A stretch of DNA of 64,000 nt from Patella vulgata (taxonomy: Eukaryota; Mollusca; Gastropoda; Patellidae): assembly GCF_932274485.2 (NCBI RefSeq), contig NC_065887.2:43543201-43607200 (forward strand), read 5' to 3'. Every line of letters begins with the position of its first letter. The first letter of the stretch is position 1. Under the pieces are notes generated by a model. The model saw only the letters and a program-made list of their open reading frames with translations. It was not told the DNA's origin and did not search any database. Of this stretch, positions 54,776-64,000 are shown one piece after another. The position numbers were made by a program, and so were the translations under genes.

Positions 54776-57700
54776 CTACAAAAAAAATAGAAGAAAAAAT
54801 AAGGTTTAAGGCACAAAATCAACTGAATTTCACTCTCCCTCCCCGAAACTCTATAGTGAATGTGTATTTTTGACCCCCTCCCTGACACTCTATAGTGAAT
54901 GTGTATTTTTGACCCCCTCCCCGACACTCTATAGTGAATGTGTATTTTTGACCCCCCTCTCCGACACTCTATAGTGAATGTGTATTTTTGACCCCCTCCC
55001 CGATTCTCTATAGTGAATGTGTATTTTTGACCCCCCCTCCCCGACACTCTATAGTGAATGTGTATTTTTACCCCCCCCCCTCCCCGACACTCTATAGTGA
55101 ATGTGTATTTTTGACCCTCCCTCCTCGAAACTCTATAGTGAATGTGTATTTTTGACACCCCCCCCCCCCCCCACACTCTATAGTGAATGTGTATTTTTGA
55201 CACACACCCCCCACACTCTATAGTGAATGTGTATTTTTGAATACCCTCCACGACACTCTATAGTGAATGTGTATTTTTATACCATCATCATCTTTAAGAA
55301 CACGACTAGTATCAGCTGAACTTGTAGGAGGAGATGTTTCTATATTCTCTTCTAAAGGTACATGATCATCCTGATCCCACGAACTAAAGAACCAATCACA
55401 CTGTAAATATAAAAACACTGTATAATTAATCAAAATAATAAGATACGCCCACTGAGAACAAACAGGGGCCATAATCCAGGAACTTATGGTTTGATATGCG
55501 CGAGTAACAAACAGAACCCAGATCTTAGGGATATAAATCTATCTTTAAAGTTTCATCAAAATCTGCTAAAAATTCTGACCTCTAGAGAGTTCACATTGGA
55601 AATGAAATGAAATGGGGTTTAACGTCCTACTGTTCTGCTCCTAACCTGGGCTAATGAAGACGGGGTTCACATTGGTATGGCATACTTTTACACTATTTGC
55701 ATACAGTGAGTGGCCATCTCCTTGGGCAGTTTTGGCCCGATTTTCACGAAATTCGAACTTAATCGCCATTAAGATACATTGAACGGCTTTGAAAATCTTA
55801 AATCTGATAAAAATTGCTTCCTCTAGAGGGGCCATTAGCTAAAAACAGGAAGTTACAGTTCGATAAGCGCGAATATCGACATCAATATTTTTTTAATTAT
55901 TAACTATGTACTGACAATTTTAACTTTTAATTTTAATGAACATGTCAATAAAAATAGTTTCTAACTTAATCAGTTGCTAAGATATAGAAGATTTTCTATA
56001 AGTCACTTTTCAAGGCTTTTGGTCGATAAAAGGGTTTATTATTTGATTTTTCATAAAATTTTCACCATGCTTTACCTAAAACCATTTATGATTTCATAAA
56101 ATGAATTTAACATTTTCATTATCACCAGAAGTAACTCCATTTTAGCAAAAACTGTGTTTTTAGCCTCCAAAACAAATCTATTTTTGAAGTAAGTGATATT
56201 CAATATTCATATAAAAGTATGATATTTGATTCCAATGAACAAGTAGATTGAATCAATATGATCATATTGATATCAAAATGTGTTTCTAACATCTTTCCTT
56301 GCCGATAAATTAACCAATTTTGTCAGGATTTTAATAAGGCTTGATAAAGGGTTATTTCTGTAATTCTGTAATTTAATTATTACATTGATAACTGAAGTGA
56401 TGTCATTGTGTCGAATATTCCTTGCATAAATGGAACTGATATTGCTGGATTTTATGACAAATGTGCAACTCAGTAAAGATAATCCACTAATGAACATCTA
56501 CACCAAGCTTAAACATTCTAATTCAACTGGTGAACGAATCCACTTTCCAAAAGACATAGGACAATATATAAAGTTTCCAGATTTAGAAATGAGCAACTTA
56601 CATGTAAAATAATGCTTTCTACGATACGACATTGATCCGACATATCTGTTACCATTGACAACGTATCATCATCAGATTTACGTATTAATGTTGGACCAAA
56701 CATGATAGCCAGATTCTTTGCATCCATCTAAAATAAAAATTGAATTATCCTTATTGATGTCTGAAAAACACTTTCCAATTTTATACTTAACAAGGAGTAA
56801 GGCCTGTCTGTCTAACCTTGTGGGTCTTGTCTCGGGTCCCTTCCACTGCTTAAAGACTCCTTACAAGCAAGTGAATTTATAAAATAACAATGTTCCATAT
56901 TTAAGTCCCGAAATGACCTAGTTTGTGTTAAGTGGACTGTGAGACCATTGAGTACAGCAAGTTTCCAGCCAGGTTTTGACTTGTCAGTTGTGCAGTATAA
57001 ATGGCCCGGCTAGGAAAAGCACTTAATTTATATTCTTTCATTATCATTTTCAAATTTATGTTAAACATGCATTATGCAAGAGCAAAATCTGCTTATTACA
57101 AGTCTTTTTTTAGGCCTGAAATGTTATCGAAATTATCAATTAGACATTAATTAACTTATCCAGACCATAATAAACTCTCGATGTCAAGGCTAGCCTTCGA
57201 TGTTGGCTGGATTAGATTCCTATATGCCGCTTAACGGCCATTGATATTTAAATCAGAAAAAGTGGATAATCGAGACTATGCTGTTTATATTAATGATTTT
57301 AGTAATGATGACCGAGACTATACAAAAATTTCACCCGCTTCTTTCTCAGCTCATAGTGGGTCAATTTGACTGAAATTTCCAGCAAATTACCTTTACATTA
57401 TCTAGTTTTTAACTATTATAGCGAAAACTGCCATCTCTTTATCTTATCTCCCATAATGTATCTTTAACCAATGGTATGTTTATATTTGTACAATGCCAGA
57501 ACAGGAATTATTAATCTGTAATGTATTGTTTGTATATACCCCAAAACAGAATGGGCTTGCACCCAAAACACATCCTCGAATAAAACTAATCTTGCTATAA
57601 TAGTTCAAAAATGAATATATTTATAATTTGAGTGAAATTGCTTTATTCTGGGTGAAGTTGTGACTGTTTGAAGATGAAGCTTAGATTGTTTATCATCGTA

Positions 57701-58494
57701 GCAACGATACTTGACAACCAAGACTTAGATACGAATGTCCATTTTATTGTTAAATCTTGTGGGTATTTTAATCCATTTAAATCTCAGCCATCCGATGGTC
57801 TAGAGAGTTGATTTTAGGCTTGTCATGTTAATATATGTCTAATAAGCCAAAATAAAGACCTGTCTTCATGCAATAGGCAGATGTAACTCTTACATAGTGC
57901 ATCTTTAACACTATGTTGTCAAGTTTGTTCTGGGGAGATTTTTATCTATATATTATTCAAAATTAAACCAAATAATCATTCATATAAAAAGAGAGAGAGA
58001 AATGGGGTTTAACGTCCACTCGACACATACTAGGTCATTTCGGGACTAACATATGGTTTAATTTTAATTCAATAATTCGCTTAAGCATAGGGGTCTTTAG
58101 CAGTGGGAGGAAACCGGAGGACTCAGAGAAAACCCACAAGGTTGGACAGGCAACCCTACTCCTTGTCACGTACAACCGGGGATTCGAAACCACGCCAGTT
58201 GACTCAATGACAGACCTTATGACACAGCGCGCACGTGCTAACCATTCGGCCATCCAATCCCCCAATCATTAATAAACAAAACTAACCTTATTAATATTTC
58301 CGAAACTAGCAACCTTGTTGAGATGGTTAGCCATGTATTTTAATGTCTCAAAATGGTGATCTGGTAGAGTGTGGATCAATCGTTTCAGTTTTAACATCCG
58401 CATCACTGGCTTCTCAATACGATTAGTGGAAATAAACAAATCATAAGATTCTAAAATAAATAAATCACACATCATCATCAACATATTTCACAAT

Positions 58495-58525
<31 letters not shown>

Positions 58526-61500
58526 GGGGGAGGTCATCTTGAGATTCACCTAAGGTTTATCTTTATCTCCATAATCTTCTTACAAGTATGGGTTTTGTGG
58601 AGAAACCCCATGACCTTAGGCAGGCAACCCATGACCTTAGGCAGTCAACCCATGACGTTAGGCAGGCAACTTGCTACACGACCTTAGGCAGGCAACCCAC
58701 GATGTTAGGCAGCCAACCCACGACATTAGGCAGTCAACCAATGGCATTAGGCAGTCAATTTATGACGATAGGCAGGCAACCAATGACGTTAGGCAGTCAA
58801 ACCATGACATTAGGCAGGCAACCCTTATCGTGTACAAGTCTGGGTTCTATTCCAAACCTACTTAAATTGAATCAAACATTTGATTAACATTCAAATAATG
58901 ATTTAGAATATACAAATTTAAGAAAGAATATATACATTGAATGTGCCCCCTGTTAGTAGTATATAGCAAATTAAAATCCTATCCATGGAGGCTGGAGGTT
59001 TTATTTTGAACAACAACCATGGTAACAGGTTGCTATCTGACTTATACATCAACACAAACTATAAAGAGTACCAATCTTTTCTTACCATGTACACATGGTT
59101 ATTATTATAGTTTACAGAATGCTACCTGAAGGTGTGGAAAATCAAACATTATACATTATCTACTTACTATCTGTGATTAAAGACTCCGGTAATTTACGAA
59201 AGAAAGCTTTCAATAAACTTGATATAACATTTACATCTAACCATTTCTCATTATCTATACTAATATTCTCTATACCCTGTAATATATAACATATAATATA
59301 TAACATATACCCTGTAATATATAACATATATACCCTGTAATATATAACATATATACCCTGTAATATATAAAATATATATCCTGTAATATATAACATATAA
59401 TATATAACATATACCCTGTAATATATAAAATATATAACATATAATATATAACATATACCCTGTAATATATAACATATATATCCTGTAATATTCTCTATCA
59501 ATATTTAACACTGATCAACATTGAATAATAGTTGCCAGGAACTGTTTGTCCACAAGCTGTTTGTTTAAAACATATGATATAAGTATATACACTAATTAAC
59601 TCATTGATTGATCCTTTAAAATATACACTACTTAAATCATTAATTCTATATTTACCTTATTAAGATCTTCCTGCATAGCATTGACAGAAATAGAATTACC
59701 GGGTACGCGATAAACACCAATAACTTCCAGGCCGCGTGCCTCTACAATACGAGCACATAACTCTACAATCAATGGCACATACTGAAATATAGAAAATAAC
59801 TCGACAATCAATGGCAGATACTTAAACATAAAAAATAACTCTACAATCAATGGCAGATTCTGAAATATAGAAAATAAATTTACAATCAATGGCATGGTAA
59901 AGATTGTCTAGATAAGAGTATATAATCTTACCTCATTGTGTGGAGAAGGTATACAATCTTTCAGATAAACACCAAAAGTTTTATTTCCTGAATCTTCATT
60001 TTCCACTGCAATCTGGCTTGAACTTTCTTGACTTCTCTTAAAACTTTTAGGCATCTTAGGCATCTTCCAACTTTTCGACTTGCTCTCCTCTGTAAATAAA
60101 TAAGATGAGAACACAACTAATTAATAAACCAGAAACAATGAATAAATGAAATGGGGTTTATCATTCTACTTTTCTGAACCAACTTGGGTGACCTTCAGAT
60201 GTTGACTAAGTTCACGACTACAGTCTGAACAAACCTGGATGACGTTCGGATGTCATTCGTAGAGCGAGAGAGAAATTCGGTTAAACGTCCACTCGACACA
60301 AACTAGGTCATTTCGGGGCTAACATATGGTTTAATTTTATTTCAATAATTCGCTTGCGCGTAGGGGTCTTTAGCAGTGGGAGGAAACCGGAGGACCTGGA
60401 GAAAACCCACGAGGTTGGACAGGCGACCCTACTCCTTGCCACGTACAACCGGGGATTCGAAACCACGCCAGTTGACTCAATGACAGACTTTATGGTACAG
60501 CCGCACGTGCTAACCATTTAGCCATCCAACCCCCCGGATGTCATTCGTACACAGATAGTTCGACTATAGTATGAAAATCAGCAACTGTTTTGCCCAGACA
60601 GCTACATTTCTGCTCAGTTTTCATCAAGTTAGAACTGAAATGGTTTTCAGCCCATCTGAATGACTTGTTGCTTTATTCTGGGTGAACTCCTGTTACCATG
60701 GAATCAGACCCCGGACAGATTGGTCTCTATTCAATAAACCACCATGAATCACCAACAGAAACTAATAGAACTTACTAATTACATTGTCACTGAATACAGG
60801 TTTAGCGTGAAAATGGACAGCTTCGACTGAATATTAGCCGACTTTCAATCTATGATTTTGAATTACTATTGCATTTAAATGTATTACAGCAATTGTACTG
60901 TAATACTTCAATATCTGCTAACAATCTGACTCAAAATCCATCGAAATGTCCGTGCAATTACGAACTTTGTACAAGATTCATGGTAGGGAAAATATTGACC
61001 TGAAATCCTAACATTGAAATAGAATTTCTACCTTTTTCACCAGTTTTCTTTCTTCTTACACTCGGTGATCCAGTCAGTTTCTTCAGTCCAGATAGTTTTT
61101 TACCTTTCTGTGTCACTTGAGGAGAACTTTTAGTTGGAACTTGAGAAAGCTCATGTGCAGTTATTTTACGTGAAATTAAATCCGAGCTAGCAACTGATTG
61201 TTCCTGGGAAAAAAAAAGAAAAATAAGTCTTAACTACTTATTTATTAATTGTACAGTCCTAAAGACAATCTACTCGATAAGAAATGAAATAGGGTTTAAC
61301 ATTCTATTCTTCTGAACCAACTGGGCTAATAAAGACGAACATGTGCCATGCAGTATCCCTTAATCAGCGGTATAGGACAAAGGTCTTGGTGGTATCCCCT
61401 ACTCAGCAGTATAGGACAGAGGGCTTAGTGGTATCACCTCATCAGCGGTATAGGATGGAGGGCTTGGTGGTATCACCTCATCAGCGGTATAGAATGGAGG

Positions 61501-63472
61501 GCTTGGTGGTATCCCCTAATCAGCGGTATAGGCTGGAGGATTGGCGGTATCCTCTGATCAGCGGTATAGGACGGAGGGCTTAGTGGTATCCTCTAATCAG
61601 CGGTATAGGACAAAGGGCTTAGTGGTATCACCTCATCAGCGGTATAGGACGGAGGGCTTGGCGGTATCCCCTAATCAGCAGTATAGGATGGAGGTATTCC
61701 CTCATCAGCGGTATAGGACTGAGGGCTTGGTGGTATCCCCTCGTAAGCGGTATAGGACGGAGGGCTTGGTGGTATCCCCTAATCAGCGGTATAGGACGAA
61801 GGGCTTGGCGGTATACAATAATAAGCGGTATAGGACGGAGGGCTTGGTGGTATCCCCTAATCAGCAAATAGGACAAAGGGCTTGTCAGTCGGTTGGGACA
61901 AAAAAAACAACAACACTGTGAGGTCCTGTGTATTACATTTGGACATCGAAATTGGTAGGCAAAATTTGGCTCACAGCAGACGGCATTGTATATATCCATC
62001 TTTATTAGCCTGTTCAGTGCAGTTGTACGTTAATCCCATACAAATTGATCAGTTGATATCAGATGGCTATCGTGTAACAGATTATAAACATTTGATGATA
62101 ACAGACAAGATATATTAGCAGACTTACATCACAATCTGGATCATTGTTAGTTTTAATAGCTTGGATCCAAGACATGAGAGTACCACGATCCACTGTTTGA
62201 AATAAATATTCCGATCCATTAAACGTTGACAGTCGAAACACGTTACGTTTCTTCTTGGCATAATCGTGAGCGATATCAATCAAGCATGACTTAATGGAGA
62301 TAGGTTGATCTTCAAAGTTCGGTGTATGCTGAAAAAGAGAATGATTAGTATGAGAATCAAAATTGTAAAAGTGATGCAGAAAGAGAAAACCTATATTGGA
62401 AAAACAGGAGAAAACCGAGGACCACATAGATAGTGTAAATAATAACACATTTACTATTTAATCATGTAAATGCATGTAGGTTTTGATGGTGCTTCACTGC
62501 ATTGTAATACCCCAGCTCGTCATACAGGCCTGCAGCTAGTAGTACAGGCCTGCAGCTAGTAGTACAGACCTGCAGCTTGTAGTACAGGCCTGCAGCACGT
62601 CTTACAGGCCTGCAGCTAGTAGTACAGACCTGCATTTTGTCGTACAGGCCTGCAGCTTGTCATACAGGCCTGCAGTTCGTAGTACAGACCTGCAGCTTGT
62701 AGTACAGGCCTGCAGTTCGTAGTACAGACCTGCATTTTGTCGTACAGGCCTGCAGCTCGTCATACAGGCCTGCAGTTCGTAGTACAGACCTGCAGCTTGT
62801 AGTACAGGCCTGCAGCACGTCTTACAGACCTGCAGCTTGTAGTACAGGCCTGCAGCACGTCTTACAGACAGGCCAGCAGCTCATTGTACAGGCCTGCAGC
62901 ACGTCGTACAGGCTTAGCTTGAAATGAAAACAAACTCACAAATATTTGGTTATTCTAGTGTGTATCATAATTGGCTGTGTAATCTGAAGAACCCCAAAGC
63001 AAATCTGAACTTCATTGCTCTTTAAAAATAAACATGTCACAAAAGCCTAGCTGTCTGTCAACTATAAATATATACCTACCAATCCTTCTTTTTTATCTTT
63101 ACATAAATATAGGGCGTGACCACGTAAGACAACCCATAATGGTCTCCAAGATCTATCACTAGATTTCTGTAATAAAATATATAGTTACATATAGTCAAAC
63201 AGGTATATTTCATTAATTACACAACTCCATACTATATCTCCCATAGCAACTATTGATGTTTTACACAACTTCAGACTATATCTCCCATAGTAACTACCTT
63301 TCTCTGTCATCATGATTGTTTGATTGTCTATATGCGAGTAGAATCATAAATAATTTACCTTGCCATCTGTTACTGCAGTTTTACACAATAATGACCCCTC
63401 CTTTGTCACATGGGGTAGTGGACTTTCAGGTGCGTTAGGTTGGGGTTCTGTTGCTTCTAGTATACTTGGAGT
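52602..63472 (-). CDS. ARHGAP21/23: ARHGAP21/23-type Rho GTPase-activating protein, 3' eleven coding exons
   Basis: The coding exons on the minus strand, 5' to 3', are 63472-63359, 63166-63080, 62328-62128, 61203-61032, 60089-59932, 59781-59656, 59276-59168, 58450-58287, 56727-56602, 55400-55283 and 54775-52602. They sum to 3549 nt with consistent phases (1182 residues and stop). The order is PH domain, basic linker, RhoGAP domain, and a C-terminal disordered region with PPxY motifs, as in ARHGAP21 and ARHGAP23. Those proteins also carry an N-terminal PDZ domain that must lie upstream, outside the window. Family members stimulate GTP hydrolysis on Cdc42/RhoA, act at Golgi and cell junctions, and bind ARF1 through the PH region. 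The arginine finger (GVYRVPGN) and the [10 protein letters not shown] motif are intact, so the GAP should be active. Confidence 0.92.
54833..55281. repeat. 39-bp minisatellite filling the last RhoGAP intron
   Basis: About 11 units of cactctatagtgaatgtgta tttttgaccccctccccga. It starts at the donor of exon 55283-55400 and fills most of the 507-bp intron. Read on the minus strand it yields false [12 protein letters not shown]-like repeats. Confidence 0.93.
55283..55400 (-). CDS. ARHGAP21/23: RhoGAP gene exon: end of RhoGAP domain and acidic linker
   Basis: It begins [14 protein letters not shown] (family: H-x-DWFF), then an acidic Ser/Thr-rich tail, [10 protein letters not shown]. It leaves in phase 1 at GATG|gtataa. 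The donor lies at the edge of a 39-bp minisatellite that fills most of the following intron. Confidence 0.9.
55445..55860 (-). mobile_element. Family C repeat, minus strand, holding a short family-B insert
   Basis: ggggccataatccaggaact, agtttcatcaaaatctgct, gacctctagagagttcac and, after the insert at 55600-55664, ctagaggggccattagct and aggaagttacagttcgat match the complement of family C. Confidence 0.65.
55600..55664 (-). mobile_element. Short family-B unit (65 bp) with perfect 11-bp target duplication
   Basis: Only the last ~60 bp of family B is present, inserted into a family C repeat. GTTCACATTGG occurs at 55589-55599 and again at 55665-55675 on either side. The 5' end corresponds to CCCGTCTTCATTAGCCCAG. 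Confidence 0.85.
56602..56727 (-). CDS. ARHGAP21/23: RhoGAP gene exon: [10 protein letters not shown] motif
   Basis: 42 codons, phase 0 to 0. It encodes [20 protein letters not shown], then [21 protein letters not shown]-x-F-G-P-T-L is the conserved RhoGAP motif around the catalytic Asn. The donor is CAT|gtaagt. Confidence 0.95.
56790..56955 (+). mobile_element. SINE family A fragment without head
   Basis: From acaaggagtaaggcctgtc through gtgggtcttgtctcgggtcc to gtggactgtgagacc. Diverged and intronic in the RhoGAP gene. Confidence 0.65.
57061..57467. mobile_element. TTAA-ended MITE (family M), complete copy of 407 bp
   Basis: Left end ttaaacatgcattatgcaag, right end ccataatgtatctttaa: ~16-bp terminal inverted repeats with TTAA at both ends. 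The size and TTAA target suggest a piggyBac-type non-autonomous element. Inside are aaatctgcttattacaag and actattatagcgaaaactgc. Confidence 0.7.
57592..57908. mobile_element. MITE family M, truncated copy in opposite orientation
   Basis: cttgctataatagttcaaaa at one side and gcaataggcagatgtaactc, acatagtgcatctttaa at the other. Together with 57061-57467 it forms an inverted pair in one RhoGAP intron. Confidence 0.65.
57990..58265 (-). mobile_element. SINE family A, full-length, minus strand
   Basis: Reads tail (gagagagaaatggggtttaa) to head (accattcggccatccaat) on the plus strand. It lies in the intron between two RhoGAP exons, about 20 bp from exon 58287-58450. Flanks aatcattcat and aatcattaat suggest an old target duplication. 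Confidence 0.85.
58287..58450 (-). CDS. ARHGAP21/23: RhoGAP gene exon: [16 protein letters not shown] helix
   Basis: It encodes [20 protein letters not shown], then [20 protein letters not shown] and [13 protein letters not shown]. This matches IRDLPGHYYETLKFLVGHL of ARHGAP21/23. Entry completes a split Lys codon (A|AA). The donor is AAG|gttagt, phase 0. Confidence 0.95.
58495..58828. repeat. GA microsatellite and 20-21 bp minisatellite
   Basis: (GA)n at 58495-58528, then about 11 units of catgaccttaggcaggcaacc at 58605-58828. Confidence 0.88.
59168..59276 (-). CDS. ARHGAP21/23: RhoGAP gene exon: VISSLLKxFFRKLPE motif
   Basis: Entered in phase 0 (GGT ATA GAG) and left in phase 1 at GATA|gtaagt. 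It encodes [20 protein letters not shown], then [15 protein letters not shown], a signature RhoGAP helix ([20 protein letters not shown]). The acceptor tatattacag|GGTATA is itself the unit of a tandem array reaching about 59495. Confidence 0.95.
59277..59495. repeat. AT-rich array that repeats a RhoGAP splice acceptor
   Basis: Minus-strand unit TATATTACAG|GGTATA (with filler TATATGTTA) occurs at the true acceptor (59276/59277) and about seven more times upstream. The exon frame stays open through the array to about 59501. Confidence 0.88.
59656..59781 (-). CDS. ARHGAP21/23: RhoGAP gene exon with catalytic arginine finger
   Basis: 42 codons, phase 0 to 0. It encodes [20 protein letters not shown], then [16 protein letters not shown]. 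The Arg of GVYRVPGN (codon at 59709-59707) is the catalytic arginine finger. The acceptor and first eight codons are tandemly copied upstream in 39-bp units (see the repeat at 59758-59895), so acceptors at 59820 and 59859 are also available in frame. Confidence 0.95.
59758..59895. repeat. 39-bp tandem duplication of acceptor plus exon start
   Basis: Units 59758-59796, 59797-59835, 59836-59874 and a partial 59875-59895. On the minus strand each has a polypyrimidine-AG and then (Y/N)(V/L)PLIVEL codons. The first unit straddles the authentic 3' splice site of the arginine-finger exon. Confidence 0.93.
59932..60089 (-). CDS. ARHGAP21/23: RhoGAP gene exon: entry into RhoGAP domain
   Basis: Entered in phase 1 and left in phase 0. 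It encodes [20 protein letters not shown] and ends [17 protein letters not shown]. TFGVxLxDC is the standard start of the RhoGAP fold in this family (FGVRLEECQPA in ARHGAP21/23). Confidence 0.9.
60264..60537 (-). mobile_element. SINE family A, full-length, minus strand
   Basis: Tail side gagagaaattcggttaaacg, B-box complement ggggattcgaaaccacgcc, head complement accatttagccatccaac. Intronic in the RhoGAP gene. Confidence 0.85.
61032..61203 (-). CDS. ARHGAP21/23: RhoGAP gene exon: basic Ser-rich linker
   Basis: It follows a strong acceptor (cttttttttttcccag) and leaves in phase 1. It encodes [14 protein letters not shown], then [19 protein letters not shown], a basic disordered linker between the PH and RhoGAP domains. 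Assignment rests on phase and position. Confidence 0.83.
61360..61880. repeat. About 39-42 bp minisatellite, about 13 copies
   Basis: Units of cagcggtataggacggaggg cttggtggtatcccctaat. It lies between a minus-strand family-B SINE piece (61283-61345) and a plus-strand one (61880-62040), and ggacggagggcttgg resembles the family-B internal sequence gcaggacggaaggcttg. Confidence 0.88.
62128..62328 (-). CDS. ARHGAP21/23: RhoGAP gene exon: C-terminal half of PH domain
   Basis: 67 codons, phase 0 to 0. It encodes [40 protein letters not shown] and the terminal helix with [15 protein letters not shown]. These match the PH region of ARHGAP21/23 (ISVNACLIDISY...KRKNVFRLTT...WIKTIQE). The invariant Trp of the PH C-terminal helix is present. 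Confidence 0.93.
62510..62915. repeat. 20-bp minisatellite, about 20 copies
   Basis: gtagtacaggcctgcagctt units with frequent PstI-like ctgcag; between two PH-domain exons. Confidence 0.9.
63080..63166 (-). CDS. ARHGAP21/23: RhoGAP gene exon: PH domain strands 2-3
   Basis: 29 codons, phase 0 at both ends. It encodes [20 protein letters not shown], very close to the ARHGAP21/23 PH core (SWKQMYVVLRGHSLYLYKD). The donor is TTG|gtaggt. Confidence 0.92.
63359..63472 (-). CDS. ARHGAP21/23: RhoGAP gene exon: start of PH domain
   Basis: The minus-strand acceptor atatttacag precedes 63472 and the donor AAG|gtaaat follows 63359; phase 0 at both ends (38 codons). It reads [13 protein letters not shown], then [20 protein letters not shown], where HVTKEGxL is the first strand of the PH domain as in ARHGAP21/23 (HVTKEGWL). 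Confidence 0.85.
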
Positions 63473-64000
63473 CTGTAAATATTACAATTAGTCATATATA
63501 ATAACAAACTAATTATCTATATAAAACCTTCTTTACTCTACTCATCTAAATTCTTATAAATAATCAATCAGATTGAAACAAATCGTAGATTATTACAATA
63601 TCTATTTGTCACAAAATTTGAAACTTATTCTTTTTGTAGTAAAAATATATAAACATTTACAAATATACGGAAATATGGCAAATTTCTAAATTTTTGTTTG
63701 ATGACTAGAAGATCTGGTGAGAAATGAGAAGAATAGAAAGGAATTGATGCTGAGATTTGGTGCAACTGAACGAACTCTGATATAAAATAAAGAAAATATT
63801 GCAAGGTCATGCTACTGTGAAAGATGAGATAGTCCATCATAGATCTCTACAAACAAACAATGAAATATGTATTAATAAAAAATATCACTGCTCCCCTCAA
63901 TTATAATTCTACGCTCAGTTTAAAAAAAATTACTAGTTTTATTCCAAATACCAAACAAGAGATATAACTACTGCCATACTAGTAATTACAACATAAAATG
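63473..64000. other. Intron of the RhoGAP gene up to the window edge
   Basis: AT-rich. A 71-codon open frame at 63625-63840 has a weak acceptor on its right but no family resemblance, so I do not call it an exon. Confidence 0.5.

Noticed and set aside
54673-55251. 192-codon open frame with [12 protein letters not shown] repeats
   Set aside because: Intronic 39-bp minisatellite running into the RhoGAP exon in a wrong frame.
61341-61921. Open frames with [13 protein letters not shown] repeats on both strands
   Set aside because: Minisatellite translation, no gene context.
63625-63840. Possible further upstream RhoGAP exon
   Set aside because: Composition is Phe/Tyr/Ile-rich and unlike the family; acceptor and donor are weak.

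Overview
This is a eukaryotic, AT-rich window with long introns, canonical GT/AG splice sites and abundant tRNA-derived SINEs, MITEs and minisatellites. The two protein families and the SINE style (tRNA head plus a GTGGGTTTTCTCCGGGT-type central domain) suggest a lophotrochozoan, most likely a mollusc and perhaps a gastropod. That placement is inferred from family resemblance, not from a database search.

Two host genes face each other tail to tail. On the plus strand, ten coding exons between 11748 and 39314 make a cordon-bleu (COBL/COBLL1) homologue. All nine junctions keep phase and the exons sum to 4107 nt (1368 codons plus stop). It has two ubiquitin-like Cobl modules, two KKR(x)AP(A/P)P (KRAP) motifs, a long disordered acidic/Ser-rich centre, a Gln-rich segment and one C-terminal WH2-like actin-binding helix. 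On the minus strand, eleven coding exons from 63472 down to 52602 make the C-terminal 1182 residues of an ARHGAP21/23-type RhoGAP. They carry a PH domain, a RhoGAP domain with its arginine finger, and a large C-terminal exon with three PPxY motifs. The PDZ-containing 5' part should lie beyond position 64000. Both products act on cortical actin: COBL nucleates or severs filaments and ARHGAP21/23 turns off Rho-family GTPases.

Layout: 1-11740 is upstream or 5'-intron sequence of COBL without a recognised exon. 11741-39314 is COBL. 39315-52601 is the convergent intergenic interval, which holds a fold-back element, several TIR elements, SINEs and possibly the 3' UTRs. 52602-63472 is the RhoGAP gene. 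63473-64000 is its next intron.

Non-coding content is dominated by about 35 tandem arrays (roughly 8-9 kb by eye), two main SINE families (called A and B here) that share the 3' end GGACGTTAAACCCCATTTC, a set of very short family-B units with perfect target-site duplications, a TTAA-ended MITE family, and a repeat (family C) built on CTCTAGAGGCCACAATTTTT. The most unusual features are in the RhoGAP gene. Two consecutive RhoGAP-domain exons have their 3' splice sites multiplied by tandem duplication, one of them in exact 39-bp (13-codon) steps that stay in frame. In COBL, the final intron carries about 24 copies of a 30-bp unit, each with a GTAAGTAT donor-like motif.
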